64,000 bases of DNA. Source: Vigna angularis. Taxonomy: Eukaryota; Streptophyta; Magnoliopsida; Fabales; Fabaceae. The stretch covers positions 8,612,001 to 8,676,000 of the forward strand of contig NC_068972.1 in assembly GCF_016808095.1 (NCBI RefSeq), in the 5' to 3' direction. Shown here one piece after another: positions 35,591-48,200 of this stretch. Position numbers and translations under genes: made by a program. The notes under the pieces were generated by a model, which saw nothing but the letters and a program-made list of their open reading frames with translations, did no database searches and was not told where the DNA came from. Numbering within the stretch: position 1 is the first letter of the stretch; every line of letters starts with the position of its first letter.

Positions 35591-36274
35591 CACTAGTGAA
35601 AAAATAGCGTATAACGTCATGCATTCAATGTCCAATCACTGAATAACCAACGTTAAAAATGACCGGTGACATTTTTATAAATAAATGTAATTGTAGAACT
35701 TCGATGCCTCATTCAATTCGACGTTCTATGATGATAATTATTTAAAGTAGCGCGTCATTCTCTTTCTTCTTTCTTTTAAACCACCAATAGTACGTCGAAT
35801 TCTGTAGGGGTTCAACGTAATATTTGTCAGTCAGAACCCAAAGAGTCACCCTTTTTAATTCTTTTTTTTCCTTTTAAACAACAAATAATATGTCGAATTT
35901 TGTAAGGGCTTCGATGTATTATTTGAAGGTTAGTTTTCGTTTTCATTTTCGTTTTAAAGAACTTTTTTGTTAAACTTTTTTGTTATTTTTTTTGTTAAAC
36001 TTGTTAGATGTTGTTATTTGGTTGAACTTGTTTGTTGTTGTTCTTGTTGTTTGATTGATCTTGTCTGTTGTTTGTTGTTGATACTATACTACACGTTCAT
36101 AGTTATGCTTTATAAAATACCAAAAACTGAAATTTGTTATTTTTGCTTTTTAGGTCTCGAGTTGTAAAAAATGATTACAATTAACAAAAATTGTTTAACG
36201 TCGAATATTAAAAAAATCGGATATCAATTTGATTAAAAAAAACAATGACGTTATACAATATTTTTGTACCAGTG
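35591..36274. mobile_element. CACTA-type non-autonomous element with TAA target duplication
   Basis: The left end is CACTAGTGAAAAAATAGCG. The right end, read on the other strand, is CACTGGTACAAAAATATTG, and both continue into TATAACGTCAT. The flanking bases are TAA on both sides (35588-35590 and 36275-36277), the 3-bp duplication expected for CACTA (En/Spm) elements. At 684 bp with no transposase frame it must be moved in trans. The interior has several GTCGAA/TTCGAC words and a TTGTTGTT-rich stretch (35990-36080). A 66-codon open frame inside (35967) is low-complexity and not a gene. Confidence 0.85.
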
Positions 36275-36277
36275 TAA

Positions 36278-37374
36278 CTTAACTTTAAGATAATAAATTT
36301 ATGAGTTATATTTTTATGCTCTACTTAATGTAAGACTTATACTAATATTTAAATTTCTAAATATAAATTTTTTCATTTTACTTATGAATTTTAAGAGACC
36401 CTTAAATTTAAAGCATTTTATTTATTTTAAGATTTCGTGTTATTGCGTGATACTATGATAAACGATGATTTTAACCAAAAAGATTTATACATTTATAATA
36501 TAAATTACTCCTATAAAAAATTATGACACTATATTCGATTTAAAACTTTAATATTAATGTTTTTTTTAATATTATCTTTTGGATTTAATTCAGGTAAACT
36601 CAAACACTTATTTGCATTTTCTGTCCTATTCTTTTTTATTCCAATCGCGATATGATTGATGCTAACAAAGAAGCCAAAAAAGGAGATAAAAGTATCTCAA
36701 ATACATCTATTTATTGATGTTCAATGAATATATGTACTTGGTTAAACACATTCTATCGACATATTGCTTGTTTGATGTGAATATTAGGTGCCACCCTTAA
36801 CTTATTGCAAAGCCACAAATGTTTTCTACCTACTTTTTTTCTTGGGAATGGATGATACCTTTCGAGTGTTTCATGGCACTAAACTTATATGTAAAGTTTT
36901 AGAGACAATTTCTGCATAACTTTTTCATTAATTAATTCATCGGCAGCAATTTGTAATAGAAAAATTGGTGACACCTTAGCTTAACAAGAAGCCACCAAAT
37001 GTTTATTAGCTGTTTTCTATTTAGTGTTTTGGAAGCATACATTTTGAGGTTTTTTAGGACCAAAAGTTTTATATATCAGAGATTTCAGAGACATCTTCTG
37101 CAACACTATTCCATTGATTGATCGGCAGCAGCAATAGATAAATGTAAAAGTTCGAGGCATAGTGGTCCACGAATCTCTCTCCATGCAATTTTTTTAATTA
37201 GTCAAAGTTAACACACATGTGGCTGCTTCATTTTCAAGTCAATAATGTTGTAGCATTTATAATTTGCTACCCAAAATTGATTAGCGGCTTCAAATAATAA
37301 TTATCACATAAATAATCATAATCATAGAAAAAAAAATTTGTAATAAGACGAATACTACTCAAACCATTTAGTGT
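36278..37374. other. Intergenic with a 180-bp tandem duplication
   Basis: 36278-36780 is AT-rich with nothing supported. 36787-36966 and 36967-37145 are diverged direct copies: GGTGCCACC/GGTGACACC at the start, AAGCCAC-AAATGTTT and CATCGGCAGCA/GATCGGCAGCA words at matching offsets. No open frame runs through them. Confidence 0.55.
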
Positions 37375-37383
37375 TAAAATATT

Positions 37384-37576
37384 AGATAATGATACTTTGA
37401 CAACATTTTTTTAACAACATTTTAACATTATCTACGTGTCATTTTATAATTGGTCCATATTAATGTTTATAATTATTATTATTATTGACTATGGAATAAT
37501 TTTGAACCAATTATAAAATGACACGTAAATTAGATTAAAATATTATCAAAAAATTATTTTCAAAATATCATTATCC
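37384..37576. mobile_element. 193-bp foldback MITE with 9-bp target duplication (Mutator-like)
   Basis: The two arms (about 80 bp each) are inverted copies; both outer ends carry GATAATGATA and both inner parts ACGTGTCATTTTATAATTGG. The flanks are a perfect TAAAATATT on both sides (37375-37383 and 37577-37585). A 9-bp duplication is the hallmark of Mutator-like elements. No coding sequence. Confidence 0.85.
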
Positions 37577-37585
37577 TAAAATATT

Positions 37586-38425
37586 TATATATATATAAAG
37601 TAAATTATAGATTCATTACTCGGAAAGTGCTACGTGGAAACAATCACTAAGAAACAGCTTTTTGCCTGTTGTTTGCGTGTGGAATAATTTATTTAATTTT
37701 TATTTTTATTATTGTTTATGCTAAAGCAGAAAAACTCGAATTCAGAAATATACTAGAATGATGTCAACTTTTATGACTTATGCTTGACTCATTAAAATGT
37801 TGCATAATAAAGTATCATACCTAAATTAATTTTGTTCTATTTTAAGATAAACAATACTAAATTGACTTAAAAAAGAAATTAAGATCATCAAGTAGAGACA
37901 GTTTTGTCTCTAATTAATTATTGAATTAATAAGTCGTGATACTTCAGTTAATCTTTTCTCGATGATTAATTTTAATAAAATGATTATTATTAGTTATGAT
38001 AATAAATAGTATTGTCGTCAAGAAAAGAAATTAAGAGCCACAATTTGATATTATTCAAATGTCTCAATTTGATATATTAAGTTAATTAGGTGTCTCACTT
38101 CAATTAACGCATTATATATATAAAAGGAGCAGTAATGATAATTAATAATTCTCATGATAATGATATTAATATTTAAAAAAAAAAAACAGAAATTCAAGTG
38201 GATTAAGTTATTGTAATTCAAGTCTTTTGTAACGGTTAAATATATCAAGAAGACATCATACGTCAATTAACCCATAATAATGAAAAGGTAAATAAAAAAT
38301 AAACAAAATTAGAGAAATAAAGGAAATAGTCATCCTTATTTTAGAAGTAGGTTTAAACAAGTTTTTTTACTTACATTCAGACGAAAATTTAAAAAAGAAT
38401 ATTAGTTTATAAATAAAAATTAAAA

Positions 38426-38473
<48 letters not shown>

Positions 38474-38872
38474 CTTTAATTTATGCATAAATTAAAATTG
38501 TTTCATAAAAATTTTATTCCAAGATATTATGGAAATTTCCTTGAATAAGAAAATCATTCTTGACAAATATAGTGTATTTTTATTAGTTTTAGACAAAGAC
38601 ATGCGTGTGAGTGTGTACTTGTGTGTGTGGGGACATGAGTATTTTCAAAAAATTTGTAAAAAAGTATTCACAATAAATTTTCACACAATGAAATTTAATG
38701 TAAAAAAAATATTATAACCATTTTTTTTTTGAGAAAAAAAATATAAAAACACCAGCTACTTCCTAATCTAAATTTTAAACTCGTAATTAATTTTGCGATT
38801 AATTTTAAATTTTAAATTATTTGAAAAGAAATTTTCCAAGTATATGTTTGTGTTTTTCTTCATAAAAAAATC

Positions 38873-38923
<51 letters not shown>

Positions 38924-40140
38924 GTGTCTTTTTTATTTTATTTTCATATCATTTTAAAATGGAAAAGTAATTTATAATTTATTTATTTGTTTTATAAATA
39001 ATAATACTTTAAAATAAGTTATGAAATTAGTATAATTAATAAATGAAAAAAATATTGTCTTGATAAAACATTTTTGTCTTATTGATTGTATAATTAATAA
39101 ATTAAATAAAAAATTGATGAAAACAAAAGAATAAAATAATTTAAAGATATTTTTAATAAATTAACTCTGAAACTTTATTAGGTAAAATAATTCACCTAAC
39201 TGTAATAATAAATTTTATATATAACATATAAAATAAATACTTGTCTAATAAGTTTCAGCAAGATATATTTAGGATAGTTTCATCTTAACCTTTTTCTCGT
39301 TTTTTCAGTATTTTTGACAAATTTAAAGATCAATAATCATCATTTATAATCACTTGAAAATAAAAAGTAGTAAACATTATTTTTTATTGTGTATGGTCAT
39401 ATTCGTGTAAATAAATTTGGAGTTAAATCATCCCAAAGTTTTAAGATTAATTTAAAGACTCTCTACTCTATTGAATTAGACATAACCAAAGTAGTAAATA
39501 TTACACATAAATCCATCTTACACATAACAATATTAAATTAATACATTAACAAGAAACTTGTGTCTCACAAAGATTAAATATACACACAAAATAAAAAATA
39601 ATTGTCTTTTATGAAACAATAGATTAGCAGCAGATGGAAAACGTGGTAAAAAAATAAAAAGATCTTGTTTACGTACTCAAAAGATTCGCGATATGCACTA
39701 GCAATTACATTTTTTATATTTTTTATATTAATAATAATGTGCCTGGAAGAATAAAACAATACTTTAGTCACTCAGAAACCATACGTAAGACAATCACGCG
39801 AATGATTTAGATAATTAAGTACCCTTCAATATATACGAAACACGTCTTATCAACTCATCTATCTAATTGTCCTTTTCAATCATAGTAAAAAAAAGTACAA
39901 ATTTTCATCATTTTATTTTATGACTTATTTACATGATTTGAATTGAAATAACTTGCTTATGATTTTCATTCTTGACTTACAATATGCTTATGGACAAATT
40001 ACATAATCAATGGTTCAAAGACAATATTTTCATGTCTCTATATATACATATTTGTTAAGAATTTGTCCCCACATTTATCTTCATTTTTGTGTTTCGATAG
40101 AACATTTTATAACTTCAATAAATTTGAAAATGTTAAATTT
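37586..40140. other. Gene-poor AT-rich sequence with (AT)n runs
   Basis: Contains (AT)n microsatellites at 38430-38471 and 38875-38920. No open frame or transposon border could be supported in the rest. Confidence 0.45.
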
Positions 40141-40410
40141 GAATGACTTTGAATGTTTTATTTTACCTAACTCAATCTCACAAAATCGACGGTCTGATAG
40201 CGAGTGAAATAGAAATACTCAAGAAACAAGAAACATTGCTAAGATAGGTTTTAATCATGGTTCTGATATCATGTTAGAAGTGAACTTTAAGTCTAACTCA
40301 ACCCCACAAAACCAGTTTGTAAGGTGAGGTTTGCACCCTACTTATATATTATAATTTTGTCTTATTTTTAGTCGGTGTGACACTTCCAACATTCAATAAA
40401 AATGAAAAAT
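40141..40410. repeat. Dispersed-repeat-like segment
   Basis: The stretch with TAAGTCTAACTCAACCCCAC and AAGGTGAGGTTTGCACCC is of a kind I recall as highly repeated in legume genomes (LTR/TRIM-like debris). Borders are not visible and the identification rests on recall only. Confidence 0.35.
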
Positions 40411-40566
40411 AAAATCACTTCAAATTTTAAATTAAGAATAAAATAGAACATTGCAAATGGTGTAAAGTAAAGTATATATATACAGTGAAGTGAAGGTTAT
40501 AAGAAGTAGACATTAAAACTTATTATACATTATATTAAAAAATTATTAGTGCATGGAATGTGATTA

Positions 40567-41060
40567 CAGCTGTCAAAACGGATTACTCGACCTGGCCCAC
40601 CACGGGTTGGTCACTTAGTGAGTCAACCCAACCCGACTCATTTATTAGCGAGCCAGAAAAATTCGAACCCGGTCTGACCCACCACTGGTTTGTGGATAAA
40701 TGGGTTGGCTCACTGGCCCACTAAATTACAATTTTTTTAAAATAAAAAAAATTTACAAACTTTTTATAATTCAAATCTAAACAAATTTCACTCCCAACAT
40801 GGTGTTTAATTAATTTTGAAAATAAATAATTTAAATAATTTTTTCAAGCAAAAAATAATGATAAATATTTTTTTATAAAATTAAAATTAAATTTTAATAA
40901 AATAAAATTAGACAGGTGAGTTGGTGGCCAACCCGACCTACCACGGGTTTAACCCGCATGAACCGGGTTTAAATGAACCGAGTTGAAATCTAACTCGCAT
41001 AAAAAAAGTTCATTTTTCGAGCTGGATTGTCCCGTGGATTGTGACCCATTTTCACAACTG
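40567..41060. mobile_element. TIR element of about 494 bp, hAT-like ends
   Basis: The left end is CAGCTGTCAAAACGGAT and the right end, on the other strand, is CAGTTGTGAAAATGGGT. The subterminal parts are rich in GGGTTGG, CCCACCACGGG and AACCCG words, and the centre is AT-rich. No exact 8-bp target duplication is visible, so hAT is only suggested by the CAG start. Non-coding. Confidence 0.55.
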
Positions 41061-41139
41061 TAAACGTGACTATCATGATTATAATGTTTTGTTTATTAAA
41101 TGTTAAAATGTAATTCGTCAAAATGAGTGACGGAAAAGA

Positions 41140-41140
<1 letters not shown>

Positions 41141-41196
<56 letters not shown>
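41141..41196. repeat. (ATT)n microsatellite
   Basis: About 18 ATT units. Confidence 0.9.
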
Positions 41197-41198
<2 letters not shown>

Positions 41199-44100
41199 TT
41201 ATAGCAATTGACTTTCAAAGTTTTTATGACTCAAATAATTATTAAAAGAAAGGACGAAGATAAAATCTTAAAAGAAATAGTTACGAAAAATTATATATAT
41301 CTTTAAATATTAATATAGATATGAAAATGTTGGAGAAAGATTGTTGAAGGTAGGTTTAAGAGTGTGAGTAATGATTGTATTCCTATGTGAATCTTCACCA
41401 ACCAGATTCTAATTTTTGCCTCCAACATCTTGGATATGTCAACCAGAGAATTTGGCTTTGCTCTTATTATTCAGTTGAGATATGGCATATTCTCGGTTTA
41501 TACACTCAAACATTTACTATAATTGTTAAAGGCCTATTACATTATTCTCTCATAATAATTGAACATTTATAAGCTTATTAATTAAAAGAATATTTTAATT
41601 TATTGAATATATCATATATCCACTAGTGTAACAAAGTTCATAAACTACAATTATTTTCGGGCATATTCAACAGTTATAAAATTGTGGTATATTAAATCAC
41701 AATAAAAAAAAATAAGTTTTTTAGACAATTATAAGTGTAGTCTAAAAGTCATCTATAAACTATAATTATTGAAATAATCGTAATTTAGTTATAAGTTATC
41801 ATTTTTTAAATAATTGTAATCTCTTATCTTTTTAATTTTTTGTTTCATTTTTTTTCTGCTCCCTAATTAATTAATATATTAGAGCAAAGACTACACCAAC
41901 TTACTCTCTAACATCAAACAAATTAAATTTCTACATACAATAAACTAATTATAAAAAAAAATATACTAAACAACATTATCAAACAATAAATAATCTAAAT
42001 AATGAATAACAATTCAGATAATAAAATAATATTTTCATACAAAAAAATTTCAAACACGTTAAAATAGGGGAAGAGAGGAATATAAATTTGAAAATATATT
42101 TGAACAAAAATGTAAGTAACACCACAATAATAACACAACCATGCAAAAGAATAGCAACATACTGTGGCGCAAAAAACTAAATACGAACAAAAGTGTGCAG
42201 TTTGGGATAAGACGGGAGGAGAAAAACAAAGAAAGAAGAAATTGAGAAAAAAATGAGACCCATGAATGAAGGACATAAGTTGATACCAAACCAGAGTAAG
42301 AAAAAGTAGATGAAATGTTGCTGCCTAGTATTTGCATGTGGCAAAGTATAGTTCCAACAAAATTTGAATAGTTTATGTTTTGAAAGAAATTCTTGTTATA
42401 CATTTGTGTAATTCGATCATGATAAAAATAAGTTGGAACGCGTGAGTCAATCCGGACCACTACGAATTCGGATTAGATTGGATGAAAAAAAAATATGAAA
42501 TTTCAATATAAGTCAATTTTGAGCCTGATTTACTAAGAACTCGATTCATCCAAGTTAAGCTCATGACGAGTCGGTTGACTCACCAACCCACCTAATTATT
42601 ACTTTGTGTTTTAATATTATTAGTCAACACTTTTTTTTATTGGATTGTATTTGGGATAAAAAGTATACTTCAAGAAAGTAAAATATTGTGGATTTATCCA
42701 TTCAAGACTCTAATATTGATAAGTGAAATAAAAAATGATTAATGTTAGATACTTATTTGTTTTGTTTTTTATGCTTGTTTTTTTATTGTATTTGTAGTTT
42801 AAGATGATTTTGAATTATATTGTATTTTTTTCTACTTTGAATTGTCACGAAATTATTATCATTTTAGACTAAAATTTATTTAAATTTGAATTAGAAAAAA
42901 TTGTTAATAACTTGTAATTAAGTGAATAAGTGAATCAACCCATTTAATGTAGTAACATGTGGTAGGTCTCATCAGATTCAAACTTTTTCAATTTGCTAAT
43001 AAGTGAATTAGTTGAATTGGTTCAATGAGTGACCAACCTATTATGAAATAGACCGTAACTCGTTTTGATAATACTAATTTCGGCAAATAAGGAATTGTGT
43101 GTGCAATGATGTATAGACATATCTTTGGTTTTGTTAAAAATATTATTCTTTTGAAAATATTTTATTTTATCTCTCTAATCTTGTATATTTCATTATGTTG
43201 ATCATTCCTTTAGGATAAACCGATGTGTAATAAGAATATACAAATATATTATTTGACTTATTTCACTTAAATCCAGATCTAATAACTTGCTTAAAAAATT
43301 ATATAGATTAAGAAAAATAATTAATCCATTTGATATTTTCCAAATTTTTCACTTTTATATTGATTTTTAAATTCCTTTATCATTATTTAATTGCAACACA
43401 AATAATCATATATTTAATAAACATATAAAGACAAATAAATACTTCTTTAAAACTGAAAAATATGTTATATAGTGGTAATTAGAGGGAGTACTATTTAACA
43501 ATAACATTTATTTCATATGAAAAATAATTCTTGATGTTTGAATTTTTCGAATTAATTTTCGATGGGGCTTTTAAAAATTTCCTTAATAAAAATTCTTAAA
43601 TGTGTTATCTCTTTATCTTTTTTAATTATTAGTATTTATAAAAAAATGAATAATAATTAAAAGTAACCCCACATCACAGTATAAATTTTTAAACCTAAAT
43701 TTGAAATACAATTCATGTATTAAATAGGTTTATTCATTTCAAATTTGTATAAATTAACTTAAATATTTTTAAAATTACTTATATAAGTATGCATATGTTA
43801 AAATATTAGTTCTTTTCATTTACATGACAGAAGGAGAGAAATATAATTTCGCGTAGGATTAAATAAAATTATTAATTAATAATCAGCCTCAATTATATAT
43901 TTGATTTAATTAACTTAATATAACCTCGTGTAAACTTGTTTTGAATATTGTTTCAGCATCATGATGCACACCATCACACCTTAACATCCGAATTCCCATA
44001 TCAAAGTCAATTTGTTTCCTCATTTATTTATTTTAGAAGAAGGAAAAGAGAAATTGAAGTTGAAATGTAGCTATCTCGGGAGAGAGAAAAATATCCCCAA

Positions 44101-44250
44101 ATCCAACTACCTACCCAATTAATAAATTCCAAAATAATAAAATAATAAGCCATAAGAAAATATAAATACACATGCTACCATAAGATTCAACTCAATCTTC
44201 CCATTTCCAATTTTGAATTCACGGACAGAGGAAAGAGAAGGGAAGGAGTG
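41197..44250. other. Intergenic, with a decayed relative of the 40567 element
   Basis: 42430-43075 contains GACTCACCAACCCACC, GTGAGTCAATCCGG and, at the right, ACTCGTTTTGATAATA, which resembles the 40567 element in reverse orientation. The rest is AT-rich. From 44220 the composition changes toward the invertase promoter. No gene. Confidence 0.45.
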
Positions 44251-44269
44251 GGAGAGATCTCAACGCGAC

Positions 44270-44294
44270 AAACGGCATCGTTTCAGCCACGTGG
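44270..44294 (+). promoter_or_regulatory. Palindromic promoter motifs of the invertase gene (G-box)
   Basis: AAACGGCATCGTTT (44270-44283) is an inverted repeat similar to the AAACG...CGTTT promoter element frequent in plants. CCACGTGG (44287-44294) is a full palindromic G-box, the core bound by bZIP and bHLH factors in light and abscisic acid responses. Both are about 180-200 bp upstream of the TATA box. Function is inferred. Confidence 0.5.
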
Positions 44295-44470
44295 ACACTC
44301 CTTCTAAAACCCTTCGCCCTACCACCGGCTGCTTCCGGTAACGCTCTATCACGGAATCAAATTATTAGGAATAAAAAATAATTAAAAAGGGAAAAGAAAA
44401 ACGGGGTAGGACGGTACGGTCCGTTGCTTCCCCTTACTCCGGGACTCGCTTTCTACCGTTCGTCCCCCTC

Positions 44471-44478
44471 TATAAATA
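44471..44478 (+). promoter_or_regulatory. TATA box of invertase gene
   Basis: TATAAATA lies in a locally GC-richer stretch, followed by a CT-rich leader beginning about 30 bp downstream. Confidence 0.7.
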
Positions 44479-44624
44479 CCGCCTTTCCACCTACGTCTCA
44501 TGTTTTCCTTTCTCTCTCTTCTTCACCATTCTCTTCTATCACCGTTTTCCGGCGAAGCCGCCGGCCAGTAACCGTCGTTTCTGCCGGGCAATATCTCTTC
44601 GCGGCGCCGTTCCCTCTGCCTCAG

Positions 44625-45212
44625 GTTTTCTCTTTGCTTCACATCTCAACGTCGTTGATATCCATTTCTTTCTCTCAGATCTGTCTCTTTTTTCTGTGCA
44701 ACCACGAATTCCTCTCATTTCTAAGTCGCACCTTCTGAATTTATCTCTCGTGCCTGATTTATTTTTTGGGTTTACTGTCTTGTTTAAATCGTTTAATAAT
44801 GGTGATTCCTCCGTTTTTTATTCCCAGGATCTTGATCTGTTACTTATATTTCTTTAATGCGCCACTTGTCTTTTCGTAAATGTGTTCGGCTTTTCGAAAT
44901 TGATGATGCAATTGGTGGAGGTGAAGGTGATTTTTCGTGCTGCTGAATTTGTACTGAGATATTTTTTAAAATTTATTTTCTGGTTCTCTTCCTATTTCTG
45001 GATTTTAATCTTTACCGAGGGTTGATTATGTTATAGTTTTAATCAAAATGATTATTTTGATTGTGACTTGTGAACGTGCTTTGTGGTTCTGATTTCGTCA
45101 TTCGCCATGTGTTTTTTATATATACACTTGGTTTTTTTCTGATTTGGTTGTAGGAATATCTTGGTTCGGTTTTTTCCTTTACCTTAGAACATATTTGTTT
45201 TTCTGGTTGTAG
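44625..45212 (+). other. Probable 5'UTR intron of invertase gene
   Basis: The donor TCAG/GTTTTC at 44624/44625 and acceptor GTAG/TGGTAT at 45212/45213 frame a T-rich stretch with no coding potential. Leader introns are common in this gene family and often raise expression. Not confirmed by transcripts. Confidence 0.55.
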
Positions 45213-45261
45213 TGGTATCCGTTTCTGATACATTCGTTGGGTTATTAGAGAAGTTGAGAAA

Positions 45262-48200
45262 ATGGACGGCCATTTGGGAATGAGGAAAATCAGCTCTCAC
45301 TGCTCCATATCCGAGATGGATGACTTTGATCTCTCACGTCTGCTTGACAAACCAAGATTAAATATTGAGAGACAGAGATCATTTGATGAGAGGTCACTCA
45401 GTGAACTGTCCATTGGTCTTGCGAGAGCTGGCTTGGAAAATTATGACACTTATTCGCCTGGGGGAAGATCTGGCTTTAACACACCTGCTTCATCTACGCG
45501 GAATTCATTTGAGCCCCATCCCATGGTTGCTGATGCCTGGGAATCCCTGAGAAAATCTCTAGTCTATTTCAGAGGTCAACCGGTTGGCACAATTGCAGCT
45601 GTTGATCATCAATCAGAGGAAGTTCTAAACTATGACCAGGTGAATTCCTCAAACAATATGGAAATGTCATATTCCGTTCTTAGGGGTGTGTACTGATCTT
45701 TTTTAAATGTTCAAGCTATGGAAACTCATTTGTTATGAATTAAGTTGTCATTAACATACTTCTTTATTACTTTGATTTGAAAATAGAAATACTCCAGCAC
45801 ATTTGCGTGCAATGCATTTAATTTCAAACTACCAAAAGCCCTTTTTACTATTTACAAGTTTTCAGAGGCAATATGAACTTGAAACATCAAATAATTTTGT
45901 GGTTACCGCAAAATTTGTGAGACATCTGGTCTATGATAACGAAACATGATACCATATGTTTGGGCTATATTTATCAAAAAGCTTGAATGGAATGAATTTA
46001 ATAGTACTGCAACATACAAAACAGATGCTCTATTGTATTTCCACTTAACTTTTAAGTTGAAAATATTTTGGAAGTCCCGACATTCCTTAAAATTTACAGA
46101 AATGAATGTTGTTGATGTTGAATGTTTGTTTGTGCCAGACAATTCATTTGTTTAACATGCACCCTAGCCCTACATTTTGGTAATGACAATGCTTCGATGA
46201 ATGTTAATGAATAATCTTGCTTAGCAAAGGACCAAACTGACTTGATAAATCTTGTAGTTGCACACAGTTTGGACACCTAGTTCTCGACAGCCGTAATTTA
46301 ATGTTCCTAGAGGTGTCATTTAGTTTTAGTAATTAGACTTATAGTTACTTTTTTTTGGCCTTATTAGTCTAAACATGCAAACCAATTCTTTTTTCCTTTG
46401 AATGGTTATTGATTAAGAGAAGAATCTGAGGTTTTTGTGTTAATAGTTACCCTCTCCCCATAATCCTAAAAGCAATTGTTATTGTCACACTGATGATAAT
46501 CATCTAAGAATGGATATTTATTAATTAAATATTCTTTTTATAGGTTTTTGTTCGAGATTTTGTGCCCAGTGCCCTGGCCTTTTTGATGAATGGTGAACCA
46601 GATATAGTTAAGAACTTCTTGTTGAAGACACTACATCTTCAGGGGTGGGAAAAAAGGGTAGATCGATTTAAGCTTGGGGAAGGTGTGATGCCAGCTAGTT
46701 TCAAAGTCCTCCATGATCCCATTAGGAAAACAGATACGCTTATTGCAGATTTTGGTGAGAGTGCAATTGGAAGAGTTGCTCCAGTTGACTCTGGATTCTG
46801 GTGGATCATTTTGCTTCGTGCTTACACAAAGTCCACGGGAGATCTATCTCTGGCTGAATCATCATCTTGTCAAAAGGGAATGAAACTTATATTGACTCTA
46901 TGCTTGTCAGAGGGGTTTGATACATTTCCAACTCTGCTCTGTGCTGATGGATGCTGCATGGTTGACCGAAGAATGGTAAGACATATTTTGTGGTTGTTTC
47001 TCATTATGTTAAGATAACTAATGTTGCTTCTCTTATCCTGCTTGTATAAGAATGGTATAGATGGGTAGTGTTGAATTCTTACACTGACAAATTTGTTTTT
47101 ACACTGATAGGTTATCACATTTAAATTGTTCAATTTTTTCTGTAGTTTACTTTCAATTCCCTTTAGTTAAGATTCATTCGTATTTGGTTGATTTTGAAGA
47201 ACTATCATTCTGTATTCATTGTTTCTTGTTCTTCCTTTCTCTTTTCTTGCAGGGTATTTATGGTTATCCTATAGAGATACAGGCACTTTTCTTTATGGCA
47301 TTGAGATCTGCTTTGTCAATGCTGAAACAGGATGATGCCGAAGGGAAAGAATGTGTAGAGCGTATTGTGAAACGATTGCACGCACTAAGTTATCACATGA
47401 GAAGTTACTTTTGGCTTGACTTCCAACAACTAAATGACATTTATCGGTATAAGACTGAAGAGTACTCACATACTGCAGTAAATAAGTTTAATGTTATTCC
47501 TGATTCCATCCCAGATTGGGTATTTGAGTTTATGCCAACTCGTGGGGGCTACTTTATAGGAAATGTCAGTCCAGCTAGGATGGATTTTCGATGGTTTGCT
47601 TTAGGCAATTGTGTTGCAATTTTATCTTCTCTGGCAACTCCAGAGCAATCAATGGCTATCATGGATCTTATTGAAGCTCGTTGGGATGAGTTAGTTGGAG
47701 AAATGCCCTTAAAAATATCTTATCCAGCAATAGAGAGCCACGAATGGCGAATTGTTACTGGCTGTGATCCCAAAAATACCAGATGGAGTTACCATAACGG
47801 AGGATCTTGGCCAGGTTCTTGTTTTCTTCTTATTTATTCAAACTTCATAATGCATTTAACATGGGGTTTGGTAGCGGTTATACTTCTGACATACATGCCA
47901 ATTAATTGGGTAACCTCACTAGGTGTCCTTAGGCATCGACTAAGATTTTGCCACAAGTACCATGGGTTTCAAAAATCTATACTCTCAGAGCTTAGGAGAT
48001 ATATTTTCAAACTGATATACATGCACCTTTTGTGTCTTTGTGTTGCCATATTCAGTTACGATGATAATATGTCTGTCACTAACAACAGAAAAGCAGGATG
48101 TGTGGAACACTCTTTTGTTTGAATCATGGTAACTTTACAAATGTGTTGGTGCTCATTAATTTGAGCTTTTGAAAAAGAGAGATTTAATGATGCATAGAAG

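Noticed and set aside
40567..41068. 8-bp target duplication for the hAT-like element.
   Set aside because: The flanks TGTGATTA and TAAACGTG do not match, so the superfamily was left open.
41995..42460. Overlapping minus-strand open frames of 93 and 133 codons.
   Set aside because: They are composed mostly of Phe/Leu/Ser codons from AT-rich sequence, overlap each other in different frames and have no known motif.
45903..46276. Open frames between invertase exons 1 and 2.
   Set aside because: They lie inside an intron defined by well-matched GT-AG sites and carry no domain.
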